The notes under the pieces are model-generated. The model worked only from the letters and a program-made list of their open reading frames with translations, was not told the origin of the DNA and did no database searches. The translations under genes were made by a program, and so were the position numbers. A DNA stretch of 64,000 nt from Devosia equisanguinis (GTDB taxonomy: Bacteria; Pseudomonadota; Alphaproteobacteria; Rhizobiales; Devosiaceae). Every line of letters starts with the position of its first letter. Positions within the stretch are counted from its first letter, which is position 1. Positions 44,437 to 52,847 of this stretch are shown here, one piece after another. The stretch spans positions 124,001-188,000 of the forward strand of contig NZ_UZWD01000004.1 of the NCBI RefSeq assembly GCF_900631955.1, given 5' to 3'.

Positions 44437-44460
44437 GGCGGAGCCTTGAAGGGCTCCGCC
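44437..44460. terminator. Hairpin terminator between convergent genes
   Basis: A perfect 9-bp stem GGCGGAGCC / GGCTCCGCC with a 6-base loop stands 8 bp after the PhyH stop and before the end of the convergent M81 gene. No long T-run follows. Confidence 0.6.
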
Positions 44461-44496
44461 ACCAATCTTGCCGATCTTGCGGGGCGCTGGTCATCG

Positions 44497-45996
44497 TCAG
44501 CTCAGGGAAATGACCTTGCCGCGGAGCTTGGTAAAGGGCAGGCGGCGCAGGTCGCTGGTGCAGAGGCCGGGGCTGTCGACATAAAAGCTGGCCCGCTGAA
44601 TGGCGTCATAGGCGGCGCGATGGGATACGGCGGCCTTGATCACGATATAGGCGGCGTCTTCGGGGCGCAGTCCCTGCGAATGGTATTGGCCGAGATCCAT
44701 GGGGGCGGTCTTGCGCTCCGAGAGCAGGATTTTCGCCTGGTCATTGGCGATGACGGCGCAGCGGCCCATGCGGATGGTTGTACCACCCATCGACGCCAGG
44801 TGCGATTTTGGGTTTTCGAGCTGGAAGACGCCGTCGCTGAGATGCTCGACGGTGCCGGTGAAAGCGATGGGCGCACCGTGGTGCTGGTCGGTCTTGCCGC
44901 CGATCATCAGGGACAGTGTGGCGCCCGTTCCGGCCGCAAAGCATGCCGCGACGGCTTCGCGATCGGCGAGCGCCGCGAGGATGTTCGTGCGGCCGGTGTC
45001 GAGAAGGGGACCGAGGAGGCCCGTCGCATCGCCCGGCGTGCCGCCCCCAATATTATCGGCGGGTTCGATGAGAAGGATCGGGCCATTGCCCGGTGGCAGC
45101 GCGTCGGCCTTTTTGAGGGCGGTGGCAAGATCGTCTTCGTGCGGATAACCGGCTTCGATATTGGCTTCAAGCACGCCGACCAATGCGTCGAGGTGTTTTT
45201 CGGCGTTGGCGAGCGGGCCCCTGGTAACGAGATTGAGGCTGAAGCCGCAATCGGGAATGTCGGAATAGGCATAGCCGGCCATGACGTTGATGGTGAGGAT
45301 ATTGGGATCGCTGGCTTCAATGGCGCGGGCAGCGGCGAGGACGCTCTTCATCGGCTCACTGGCGGAGCCGACGCCTACGGGTGAGATCACGTATTTGGTC
45401 GAACGGTGCAGCGCCCGGATGTTGGGTTCGCCGAAAGCGCGGTCCAGCAGTTCGGCGGCTGCTACGGAGGCTTCATAGGCGTCCGTATGCGGGTTTTCGC
45501 GATAGGCGCGAAGGACCGTCGCGTTTTCGACCATGACTTGCGAAATATTGCCGTGCAGGTCGAGAACGGCGCCGATCGGCAGGTCGCCGCGACCAGCGGC
45601 TTTCAGACGGTCGCGAATGGTCTTGATGACGAGGCCTTCAACGTCATCCGAGCCTTCGCTGACCATGGCGCCGTGCAGGACGAGGAAAATGCCGTCGATC
45701 TCGTGGATGTGCCGATCGAGCCCGGCGAGGAAATGCCTGAAGAACAGCTCCACCACATCGTCGGTCACCTTGCCGGCGGGCTGGGCGGCCAGCTGAATGG
45801 TAGGCAGAATGCGCCAACTCGCCTTTTCGGCATAGTCGATGAAGCCGGCGCTCGGAGAGCCATTGTCCCGGTTCTGGTCCAGGGCCGCCTGACCGATGCG
45901 GATGCCGCCATCCTCGAACTGGGCCATGCCGGTCTTGTCGGCGAGGAAAGTGTGGGTCTCGTGATAGAGGCCGCCGAAAAGGACGGTCTTGGACAT
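44497..45996 (-). CDS. M81 family metallopeptidase (MlrC-like)
   Basis: A 499-residue protein of the MlrC family. Likely zinc ligands lie in YHETHTF near the N-terminus, LVLHGAMV and AVLDLHGNIS. MlrC is known from microcystin degradation, but most members lie in ABC-importer catabolic operons and probably hydrolyse unusual amide or amino-acid-like compounds. It is the last gene of a seven-gene minus-strand operon starting at 51661. Confidence 0.92.
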   Translation of the reverse strand: MSKTVLFGGLYHETHTFLADKTGMAQFEDGGIRIGQAALDQNRDNGSPSAGFIDYAEKASWRILPTIQLAAQPAGKVTDDVVELFFRHFLAGLDRHIHEIDGIFLVLHGAMVSEGSDDVEGLVIKTIRDRLKAAGRGDLPIGAVLDLHGNISQVMVENATVLRAYRENPHTDAYEASVAAAELLDRAFGEPNIRALHRSTKYVISPVGVGSASEPMKSVLAAARAIEASDPNILTINVMAGYAYSDIPDCGFSLNLVTRGPLANAEKHLDALVGVLEANIEAGYPHEDDLATALKKADALPPGNGPILLIEPADNIGGGTPGDATGLLGPLLDTGRTNILAALADREAVAACFAAGTGATLSLMIGGKTDQHHGAPIAFTGTVEHLSDGVFQLENPKSHLASMGGTTIRMGRCAVIANDQAKILLSERKTAPMDLGQYHSQGLRPEDAAYIVIKAAVSHRAAYDAIQRASFYVDSPGLCTSDLRRLPFTKLRGKVISLS

Positions 45997-46006
45997 GGGC
46001 CGAGCC

Positions 46007-47287
46007 TCAGAAAAAGGTCAGGACGCCGTCGATGACGGTATAATCGTCATCGACGATGGGCAGGAACCGCCATTTGTCGAAGGCGGTGCAGGGATGCGAG
46101 ACGCCGGAGGCAACGAGATCGCCCACCTGCCAATCGGTGTCAGCGCCAAGGCGGACATAGGCGTGCTGGTCATTGGTGGCGAAGATTGTGGCCTCGCCGA
46201 CGGGCAAGAAGCCGGTGCCGGGACGGTAGCGCTTGAACGGGACGGGAAGGCCGGCATCATAGGGCACGTCGCGCTTGCCCATGGAGAGGAATGCGAGGCC
46301 GGGTTCGGGCATGGACTGGACATAGGCCCAGGCTTCTAGCGCCGGCTGCAGATCGGATTTCCACGAGCGGCGCGGATCGGACCTGGCCTCGTCCTGGGCC
46401 TTCTTGTAGGCGCCGGAATCATTGGTGATGTAACAGCCCGAGCGCAGCAGCACGCGGACAGGTAGGGGCAGGTCGAGCGTCGAAAAGCGGTCGGCGACGA
46501 TGTCGAAATAGGAGGAGCCGCCGCCCGAGAGGATGAATTCGTCGAGGCCGGCATAGAGGCTTTTCGGTAGGGCACGGGCGATGTCGACAATGGCTTGGGC
46601 GAAGGGTTCGATCAGCATCGGGTTCTTGTCGATGCCGGGGACGACGCCTTCGAAGGTGGCGATGCCGGCGAAGCGGACAAGGTTCTGGTCCGATGAAGCG
46701 AGTTTGTCCGCCAGAGACAGGGCCTCGGCCTCGGTGCGAAGACCGGTGCGGCCGCCCTTGGCGCCGATTTCCAAGAGGACCTTTATCGGCCGCTTCGGCG
46801 CCAGCACCTGGAGATGGACCAGCATGTTGTCGAGTTGGGCGGCGGAATCGAGGAAGCAGGAGAACTCGAATTCCGGGTCGGCATCGATCAAGGCGGCAAT
46901 GCCTGCCAGATGCGCCTTGCCGATGAGCTGATTGCCCAGGATGATGCGCTTGACGCCATAGTGGTGCATGACCTGCACCTGCTGGACGGTCGCCGCTGTC
47001 ATGCCCCAGGCGCCGCTCGTTAGTTGCTCGGCAAAGATTTGCGGGCTCATGGTGGTCTTGCCATGGGGCGCCAGGGACAGGTTGTGGCTCGTCAGATATT
47101 GCCCAAAGACGCTGGCATTGTGGTCGAGCGCGCTGCGTTTGAGCAGCATCAACGGCATGGGCAGGTCTTCGCGGAGGACATTCCAGCCTTTGCCGGCAAT
47201 GTCCCTCAGTGCAAAGGGTTCGGCGGTGGCCGGGATGCCTTTGGTGCGGCCGTCGAGCAGGGTTTTCTGCAGCGCGTCGAGGAGCAT
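46007..47287 (-). CDS. D-serine dehydratase-like / D-threonine aldolase-fold PLP enzyme
   Basis: A 426-residue fold type III PLP enzyme. The Schiff-base Lys is in LSLAPHGKTTMSPQIF. The barrel blocks LLEIGAKGGRTGLRTE and GLDEFILSGGGSSYFDIVAD follow, and metal ligands His and Cys occur in SGVSHPCTAFDKWRF, as in eukaryotic-type D-serine dehydratase. It may deaminate a beta-hydroxy D-amino acid. It is 10 bp from both neighbours. Confidence 0.88.
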   Translation of the reverse strand: MLLDALQKTLLDGRTKGIPATAEPFALRDIAGKGWNVLREDLPMPLMLLKRSALDHNASVFGQYLTSHNLSLAPHGKTTMSPQIFAEQLTSGAWGMTAATVQQVQVMHHYGVKRIILGNQLIGKAHLAGIAALIDADPEFEFSCFLDSAAQLDNMLVHLQVLAPKRPIKVLLEIGAKGGRTGLRTEAEALSLADKLASSDQNLVRFAGIATFEGVVPGIDKNPMLIEPFAQAIVDIARALPKSLYAGLDEFILSGGGSSYFDIVADRFSTLDLPLPVRVLLRSGCYITNDSGAYKKAQDEARSDPRRSWKSDLQPALEAWAYVQSMPEPGLAFLSMGKRDVPYDAGLPVPFKRYRPGTGFLPVGEATIFATNDQHAYVRLGADTDWQVGDLVASGVSHPCTAFDKWRFLPIVDDDYTVIDGVLTFF

Positions 47288-47296
47288 GTTTCCGTC

Positions 47297-48109
47297 CTAT
47301 ATCGCGTCGAACGCAGAAAGGACATCGTCGGCATAGGTGGCGAGGGCCACCACGTCAGCGCCAACGCTGAGCAGGTTGTAGCCCATGGACACATAGTCCT
47401 TCACATTAGCCTTGCCGGCGACGGTGGCGGCGATCTTGCCGTGCTTGCGGGCGACTTCGGCGACGCGCTCGCGCACCTTGATGATCTCGGGCGCCTGGAT
47501 CTGGCCCGGAATGCCGAGGCGGACGGAATAGTCGCCGGGGCCGAAGAAGAGGGCATCGACGCCGTCGATTTCGGCAATGGCTTCGATGTCCTCAAGCGCC
47601 TCGGGGTCTTCGATCTGGTGGCAGACAAAGCGTTCCTTGTTGGCGGTTTCGAGATAATCGAGGAAGCCGACGCGGGTGAACATGCCGTCATTGTTGCCAC
47701 CATCGACGGCACGGCGGCCCAGCGGGGCGAACTTGGTCATGTCGCACACGGCGCGGGCATCGGCTGCGCCCATGACGTGCGGGACGATGAGCCCGGTGGC
47801 ATCGGCTTCAAGGGGACGCACATAGTCCGAATAGCTGCCGCGGGCAACGCGCACGAGGCTGTCGACATCGTAGATCTTTGCCGCGCGGATCTGGTTTTCG
47901 ATGGCTTCGAGACTGGCCGATGTGTGCTCCTGGCAGAGCCAAAGGGCATCGGGCTGGGCCTGGGCAAAAATCTCCGCAACCTTTGCGTCAAAGGTATTGA
48001 GCTTGAGCACCTTGGCGACACCGCCGGCGGCGATAGTGCGCAGGACGCGGCTCCTGCGCATGCGGTGCTGGGTGGCTGGGGTGGCGGAATAAAGCTGCTT
48101 TTCGGTCAT
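47297..48109 (-). CDS. HpcH/HpaI aldolase family protein
   Basis: A 270-residue class II aldolase of the citrate lyase/HpaI fold. The metal ligands are expected in CHQIEDPEALED and FFGPGDYSVRLG; an Arg in LVRVARGSYSDYVRPLEAD fits the substrate carboxylate site. It probably cleaves a 2-keto-3-deoxy sugar acid to pyruvate plus an aldehyde. This fits the dehydrogenases encoded beside it. Confidence 0.9.
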   Translation of the reverse strand: MTEKQLYSATPATQHRMRRSRVLRTIAAGGVAKVLKLNTFDAKVAEIFAQAQPDALWLCQEHTSASLEAIENQIRAAKIYDVDSLVRVARGSYSDYVRPLEADATGLIVPHVMGAADARAVCDMTKFAPLGRRAVDGGNNDGMFTRVGFLDYLETANKERFVCHQIEDPEALEDIEAIAEIDGVDALFFGPGDYSVRLGIPGQIQAPEIIKVRERVAEVARKHGKIAATVAGKANVKDYVSMGYNLLSVGADVVALATYADDVLSAFDAI

Positions 48110-48114
48110 GGCTG

Positions 48115-48900
48115 TTACTTTGCGGTATAGCCACCATCGACCGGGATATTGGTGCCGGTGATGTAGGCGGATGCATCGGAAGCGAGGAAGACGATGACAC
48201 CCATGAGATCGGTGTCATTGGCCATGCGGCCGAGCTGGGTGCGATCGGAATAGTTCTGCACGAAGGGCGCGGGCTGGTTGGAGAAGAGCCCGCCGGGCGA
48301 GAGGCAGTTCACCCGGACATTGTCCTTGCCCAGAATGCTGGCGGCCCAGCGGGTGAAGTTGATCATGCCGCCCTTTTCGTAGAAATAGATGGGCGAGGGA
48401 TTGGGGTTCATGTCGGTGCCGGCATAATTGCCCATTTCGACCCCAACCATGCCCATCATCGAGCCGATATTGATGATTGAGCCAGACTTGTTGGCGGCCA
48501 TGGACTTGCCGAACAACGAGGTGATCTTGAAGAGCGCGGAGGCATTGACTCGAAGGCTCCGGTCATAGGCTTCGAGATCGTGGTCCCAGCCATCGGTGGC
48601 CGAGCGGGTGACGGCATTGTTGACCAGCACGTCGCAGCGCCCGCTGCGCTCGAAAATGGTCTTGTGCAGTGATTCGATAGAGGCGTCGGAGTCGAGGTCG
48701 AGCGAGAGGGCGGTGACGTCATTGCCGGCTGCGCGCTCTTCGGCGGCGACGGCTTCGAGCTTGGTCTGGTCGCGGGCGGCGAGATAGGTTGTGGCGCCGG
48801 CCCCCGCGAGCGCAGCGACGATCTGGCGGCCATAAAGGCCGGCGCCGCCGGTGCAGAGGGCGACCTTGCCCTTGAGCGAAAAACTATCGAGTACACCCAC
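48115..48900 (-). CDS. SDR family oxidoreductase
   Basis: A 261-residue protein with cofactor motif CTGGAGLYGRQI, NNAVT, Ser in INIGSMMG, and FYEKGG where the catalytic YxxxK is expected (Y-E-K-G-G places Tyr before Lys only two residues later). The active-site spacing therefore deserves a check. The C-terminus ITGTNIPVDGGYTAK is standard. It overlaps functionally with a second SDR at 49869. Confidence 0.9.
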   Translation of the reverse strand: MGVLDSFSLKGKVALCTGGAGLYGRQIVAALAGAGATTYLAARDQTKLEAVAAEERAAGNDVTALSLDLDSDASIESLHKTIFERSGRCDVLVNNAVTRSATDGWDHDLEAYDRSLRVNASALFKITSLFGKSMAANKSGSIINIGSMMGMVGVEMGNYAGTDMNPNPSPIYFYEKGGMINFTRWAASILGKDNVRVNCLSPGGLFSNQPAPFVQNYSDRTQLGRMANDTDLMGVIVFLASDASAYITGTNIPVDGGYTAK

Positions 48901-48903
48901 GGG

Positions 48904-49872
48904 TCAGGCTCCGAAGCTGGAAAGCAGGATTTCAGCACCGCCGGCCTCGCGGCTTTCGATGCCGGCGATGACCAGTTGCATCAATTCGCGCGTTTGGGCG
49001 AAAGGCACGGGCGGCACGCCGGTGCGCAGGAACCCGACATAGCTCTCGAGCTGGGTCTTGAAGGCGGTATAGGTGTCCTGACTGCGCAGGGTCACGCCGC
49101 CTTCGGTGCCGGCAAGGGTAATGAAACCAGAGCCGCCGATCTGGTCCGCCGTGACGGTGATGACGATGTCGATGCCCTTGGAGTGCTTCAGGTGCACGAC
49201 ATTGCGCTCATAGGTGCCGGTATTGCGGACGGAGACGAAGCCGGGGCCGGTGATCGGATAGATCGATTCCAGCGCGTGGATGCCATAGGTCTCCCATTTC
49301 TTGGCCATGGTGGCAAAGACGGTGCGCAGCGGGCCGAATTCGTGGGTGGCGCCGTGATAAGGCGCAAATTCCTTGGCAAAGCGCATGCCGGAGGACGAGA
49401 TGATCGGCTTGCCTTCAGCGATCCAGGTCGAGAAGGTTTCGAGGTCAGCGCGGTTGTCGCAAAGCGGCTTGTCGACAAAGACGGGCAGCCCGGCTTCGAC
49501 GAAGGGGCGGGCGCGCTCGACATGCTCAAAGCCCTTGTCGGTGGCGATGACGACGGCATCGACCTGGCCGATCACGTCTTCGGCACGGGTGACGACATTG
49601 GCGATCTTGGCGACCGCGGCCACTTGCGACGCTTCGGCAGGGTTGTCGGTCCAGACATGGGTGACTTCGACGCCGGGAATGCCCAGCGTCTCGGGCGGCT
49701 GCTTGCCGATATAGTTGATGATCGCAGGATAGGGGCAGGTCTTCAGCGCTTCGGCATCATAACGGCCGTTGATGATCATCGACCAGGAATAGGGATGGCC
49801 ATTGCCTTCGACCATGCCGAGCATGGCGAGACGGATGGTGCGGTCGGCAAAGGGAAAGGTCATGGTTCTCAC
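48904..49872 (-). CDS. Gfo/Idh/MocA family oxidoreductase
   Basis: A 322-residue NAD(P)-dependent sugar dehydrogenase. The Rossmann start is RLAMLGMVEGNGHPY; the EKP-type motif is FVDKPLCDN with the catalytic Lys. The start at 49872 overlaps the upstream SDR stop. Two Gfo/Idh/MocA enzymes and two SDRs in one operon suggest stepwise oxidation and epimerisation of a sugar. Confidence 0.9.
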   Translation of the reverse strand: MRTMTFPFADRTIRLAMLGMVEGNGHPYSWSMIINGRYDAEALKTCPYPAIINYIGKQPPETLGIPGVEVTHVWTDNPAEASQVAAVAKIANVVTRAEDVIGQVDAVVIATDKGFEHVERARPFVEAGLPVFVDKPLCDNRADLETFSTWIAEGKPIISSSGMRFAKEFAPYHGATHEFGPLRTVFATMAKKWETYGIHALESIYPITGPGFVSVRNTGTYERNVVHLKHSKGIDIVITVTADQIGGSGFITLAGTEGGVTLRSQDTYTAFKTQLESYVGFLRTGVPPVPFAQTRELMQLVIAGIESREAGGAEILLSSFGA

Positions 49873-50645
49873 CAGGCGGTCCAGCCGCCATCTACGCCCA
49901 GCACCTGGCCGGTAATGTAGGAGGCGGCATCGGAAACGAGGAAGACTGCGGCGCCGGCGGTTTCATGCTGGCGGCCGATGCGGCCCAGCATGGTCTCGGC
50001 TTCGAGATTGGCGATGAAATCGGGATGGGACTGCTGAACCGCCGCATGCGGGAAGGGGCCGGGAAAGAGTGCATTGAAGCGGATATTCTTCGGCCCGTAA
50101 TGCCCGGCCATGTAACGGACCATCTGGTTGAGCCCGGCTTTGCCGACACCATATTCGATGGCGTTTGGGGTCATCTTGCCGGGATAGTTTTTCGGGTCGG
50201 GCGAAACGACGCCATACATGGAGGAATAGAGCACCACAGCGCCGCCGGATGGCATTTTGTCGGCCGCGGCGCGGGCAAGGAGGAAGGTGCCGGTCAGGTT
50301 GACGCGGTTGGCGAGATCGAACGTTTCGGCGTCGAGGTCATCGAAGGCCTTGCCGGAATTGAAGGCGGTGGCGGCGATGAGGCCGGACAAATTGCCGAAA
50401 GCCTTTGCCGCTCCATCGACGCAGGCGAGGATCGAGGCCTCATCGGACATGTCGAGGGGCAGGGTGGCGACACCGCCGGTTCCGGGCGCCGCGGCGATGG
50501 TGGTGCGTGCGATTTCGAGCCGGTCCATATCGCGGTCGGCGATGATGACATTGGCACCCTGTGCCTTCAGCAGCAGGCAGACGGGGGTGCCGAGATATCC
50601 GGCGCCGCCGGTGACGAGCACACTGCGGCCATCAAGAGAAAACAT
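49869..50645 (-). CDS. SDR family oxidoreductase
   Basis: A 258-residue short-chain dehydrogenase: VTGGAGYLGTPVC at the N-terminus, a Ser in VLYSSMYG, catalytic YGVGKAG (YxxxK) and the C-terminal ITGQVLGVDGGWTAW. It sits between the two Gfo/Idh/MocA genes, overlapping the downstream one by 4 bp. Confidence 0.92.
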   Translation of the reverse strand: MFSLDGRSVLVTGGAGYLGTPVCLLLKAQGANVIIADRDMDRLEIARTTIAAAPGTGGVATLPLDMSDEASILACVDGAAKAFGNLSGLIAATAFNSGKAFDDLDAETFDLANRVNLTGTFLLARAAADKMPSGGAVVLYSSMYGVVSPDPKNYPGKMTPNAIEYGVGKAGLNQMVRYMAGHYGPKNIRFNALFPGPFPHAAVQQSHPDFIANLEAETMLGRIGRQHETAGAAVFLVSDAASYITGQVLGVDGGWTAW

Positions 50646-50653
50646 GTTCAGCC

Positions 50654-51661
50654 TCAGTCGTTGATCGAGACAATGATGCGGTCCTGCCAGGATTTCTTGG
50701 CGGCAAGAGCGATCTGGAGGTTCTGGCGGGCTTCGCCAAGCGTTGCGAGATGGCAGGGTTTGCCGTCCAGCGCATCGAGCATGGCATTGGCCTGGAGGGT
50801 GAAGCGGGCCTGATGGGCCTCGGTCGGCACCAGCCCGTCCATATAGTCGTGGCGATCTTTCCAGTGGCCACTGTCGTCGTCGGCAAAACTGAGGACGGAG
50901 TGTTCGAGGAAGAGATTGCCTTCCGTACCGATGAAGGAGGCCTGACTTATATTGGGTTTCTGGAACTGGTTGATGGTCACATTGGCCATGGCGCCGTTCG
51001 CAAAACAGATGTTCACGAGGCAGGTATCCTCGGTGTCCGTGCCTTCCAGAACCAGCCGATCATACATGGCGCCAACGGCAACGGGCCGGCCCATGAGCCA
51101 GACCAGCATATCGAAGGTGTGGCTGGCGGCATCGAGAATGGCGCCACCGCCCATCTCCGGGCGGGCATAGTAGGTGCGCTGGAAGTCGGGGCGGTATTTT
51201 GGAAATTCCTGCGAGGAATTGACGTAGGCGAGCTTTAGCGCCCCGATTTTTCCGTCATGGATCTGTTGGCGGACCGCCAGCACTTCCGGGGCGATGCGGC
51301 GGATATAGCCAACCCTGGCCAGGATCCCGGCTTTTTCGACAGCCTCGAGCGCCGCATCGACACCTTCCATGGTCACGGCGAGCGGCTTTTCGACCATGAA
51401 GGCGAGCTTTGCCGCAGCACATTTGAGCATGAGCGGGACATGCAGATGGGCCGGGGCGCAGATGACGGCAAGATCGAAGGACGAGAGGTCGGCCTCATCG
51501 AGATCGGCATAGCTGCCCGCAAGAGCGAACATCGCCTCGGCCTCCGCACGTCTTTCTGCATGAGGCTCGACAATGGAGAGGCTGGCGCGCCCCGTTGCCG
51601 CATAGCCGCGCAGGTGCCGACGGCCGATGCCGCCGCTCCCGATAATCAGAACCCTCTTCAT
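50654..51661 (-). CDS. Gfo/Idh/MocA family oxidoreductase
   Basis: A 335-residue enzyme starting MKRVLIIGSGGIGRRHLRGY at 51661. MVEKPLAVT holds the EKP Lys, and GGGAILDAASHTFDMLVWL carries the conserved Asp and His of the active site. It is the first gene of the seven-gene operon and is divergent from the FadR-type regulator, with shared site B between them. Confidence 0.93.
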   Translation of the reverse strand: MKRVLIIGSGGIGRRHLRGYAATGRASLSIVEPHAERRAEAEAMFALAGSYADLDEADLSSFDLAVICAPAHLHVPLMLKCAAAKLAFMVEKPLAVTMEGVDAALEAVEKAGILARVGYIRRIAPEVLAVRQQIHDGKIGALKLAYVNSSQEFPKYRPDFQRTYYARPEMGGGAILDAASHTFDMLVWLMGRPVAVGAMYDRLVLEGTDTEDTCLVNICFANGAMANVTINQFQKPNISQASFIGTEGNLFLEHSVLSFADDDSGHWKDRHDYMDGLVPTEAHQARFTLQANAMLDALDGKPCHLATLGEARQNLQIALAAKKSWQDRIIVSIND

Positions 51662-51702
51662 CCCGTCCCTGTCCCTCAACCAAGCGCAATGATGAATGCC
51701 GC

Positions 51703-51743
51703 TTGACACCTCGAAAAACTATGTTGTTATGTTAATGAGATAG
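51703..51743. promoter_or_regulatory. Promoter of the FadR/ABC operon with overlapping shared site B
   Basis: TTGACA (51703-51708) followed 18 bp later by TTATGT forms a plausible plus-strand sigma-70 promoter. The shared operator motif (51716-51735, read on the minus strand as TTAACATAACAACATAGTTT) covers its spacer and -10 region. A repressor bound there would block the regulator/importer operon and could affect the divergent dehydrogenase operon. Confidence 0.6.
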
Positions 51744-51879
51744 CTTAAGGTGTCAATAACGGTTTTCGGGGCCAAACAAGGGCGTTGGGCTCCGAAGGTC
51801 AAGAAAGATAGAATAATCTTTCGCATTGAGCGCTGAATAGGCAATTTTGCGAAACAGATTTTCAGGAGATCCGCCGATT

Positions 51880-52740
51880 ATGTCGAAATCAGCCTCTCCT
51901 GAAGCGCTAAAAACCAGTTCTTTCAGTGTCCTTAGTCAGTTTGGTCGACCAAAAATGGAAAATTTGACACCAAATTCTGGATCGTGGTTGCGTGTAGTGC
52001 GCGATCAAGAGGAGGACACGGTGGCTTTGGGGGCGGCGGAGATCGCCAGCATGCTGGCGGAGGAAGTGCATGGCGGAATTCTGGGTGCGGGGGCGATGCT
52101 CCCATCCGAACGCGATCTTTGCGATCGCTTCGGGGTTGGCCGGACGACGATCCGGGAGGCGGTGAAGCGGCTCGAGGCCATGCGGCTGGTGGAACTGCGC
52201 AAGGGATATCGGCCTCGGGTCGCCTATCCAACTCTGACGCAGCTCCTGGGCAGCATTTCTGCGGCGTCCCAGCTGTTTTTCCGCGGCACCGAGGGCGGCG
52301 CGCATATGGAACAGGCCCGGCTCTTTCTCGAAACAGGTCTTGCCCGCTATGCCGCCCAATCGGCAACGGCGGCGCAGATCGGCAAGATGGTTGCCGCCAT
52401 CGAGCGGGGAGATAAAGCCCTCGACGATCTGCCGGCTTTCCGCATCGCCGATGTCGAGTTTCATCGGGCGCTGGCCGAGGTGCCGGGCAATCCGATCTTC
52501 GTGGCGCTGCACGATGCGTTCGTGGGCGGGCTGATGATGTCGCGGCCGGGGCCGAAGGATGTCGTGAGCCACAACCGGCGCAGCAATGACGAACACAAGG
52601 GCGTGGTCCAGGCCATCATCGCGCATGACGCGGAGGCCGCCGTGACCATCCTCACCAAACACCTGACGCGTAATTACGCGATCTACGTCAATCACGTGCT
52701 GACCCCACTCGAGGACAGCAATCAGAGCCCGGAGGTTTGA
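51880..52740 (+). CDS. FadR-subfamily GntR regulator (NanR-like position)
   Basis: A 286-residue regulator; the ATG at 51880 has AGGAG upstream, while the open frame begins at a TTG eleven codons earlier. The winged helix contains LPSERDLCDRFGVGRTTIRE and VKRLEAMRLVELRKGYRPRV; the FCD domain has DVEFHRALAEVPGNP and NDEHKGVVQAIIAHDAEAA with metal-binding His residues. Its own promoter overlaps shared site B, which suggests autoregulation and makes it the best candidate regulator of the three-site regulon. Confidence 0.9.
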   Translation: MSKSASPEALKTSSFSVLSQFGRPKMENLTPNSGSWLRVVRDQEEDTVALGAAEIASMLAEEVHGGILGAGAMLPSERDLCDRFGVGRTTIREAVKRLEAMRLVELRKGYRPRVAYPTLTQLLGSISAASQLFFRGTEGGAHMEQARLFLETGLARYAAQSATAAQIGKMVAAIERGDKALDDLPAFRIADVEFHRALAEVPGNPIFVALHDAFVGGLMMSRPGPKDVVSHNRRSNDEHKGVVQAIIAHDAEAAVTILTKHLTRNYAIYVNHVLTPLEDSNQSPEV

Positions 52741-52847
52741 GCCAGAACGACTGACTACACGCGGTGTGGAGACCGCAACCGTCCGGCGTCACCGAGTGGG
52801 GATTCGGCCCGGACCCATTGAACAAGTTTCATAACAGGGGAACGCAA

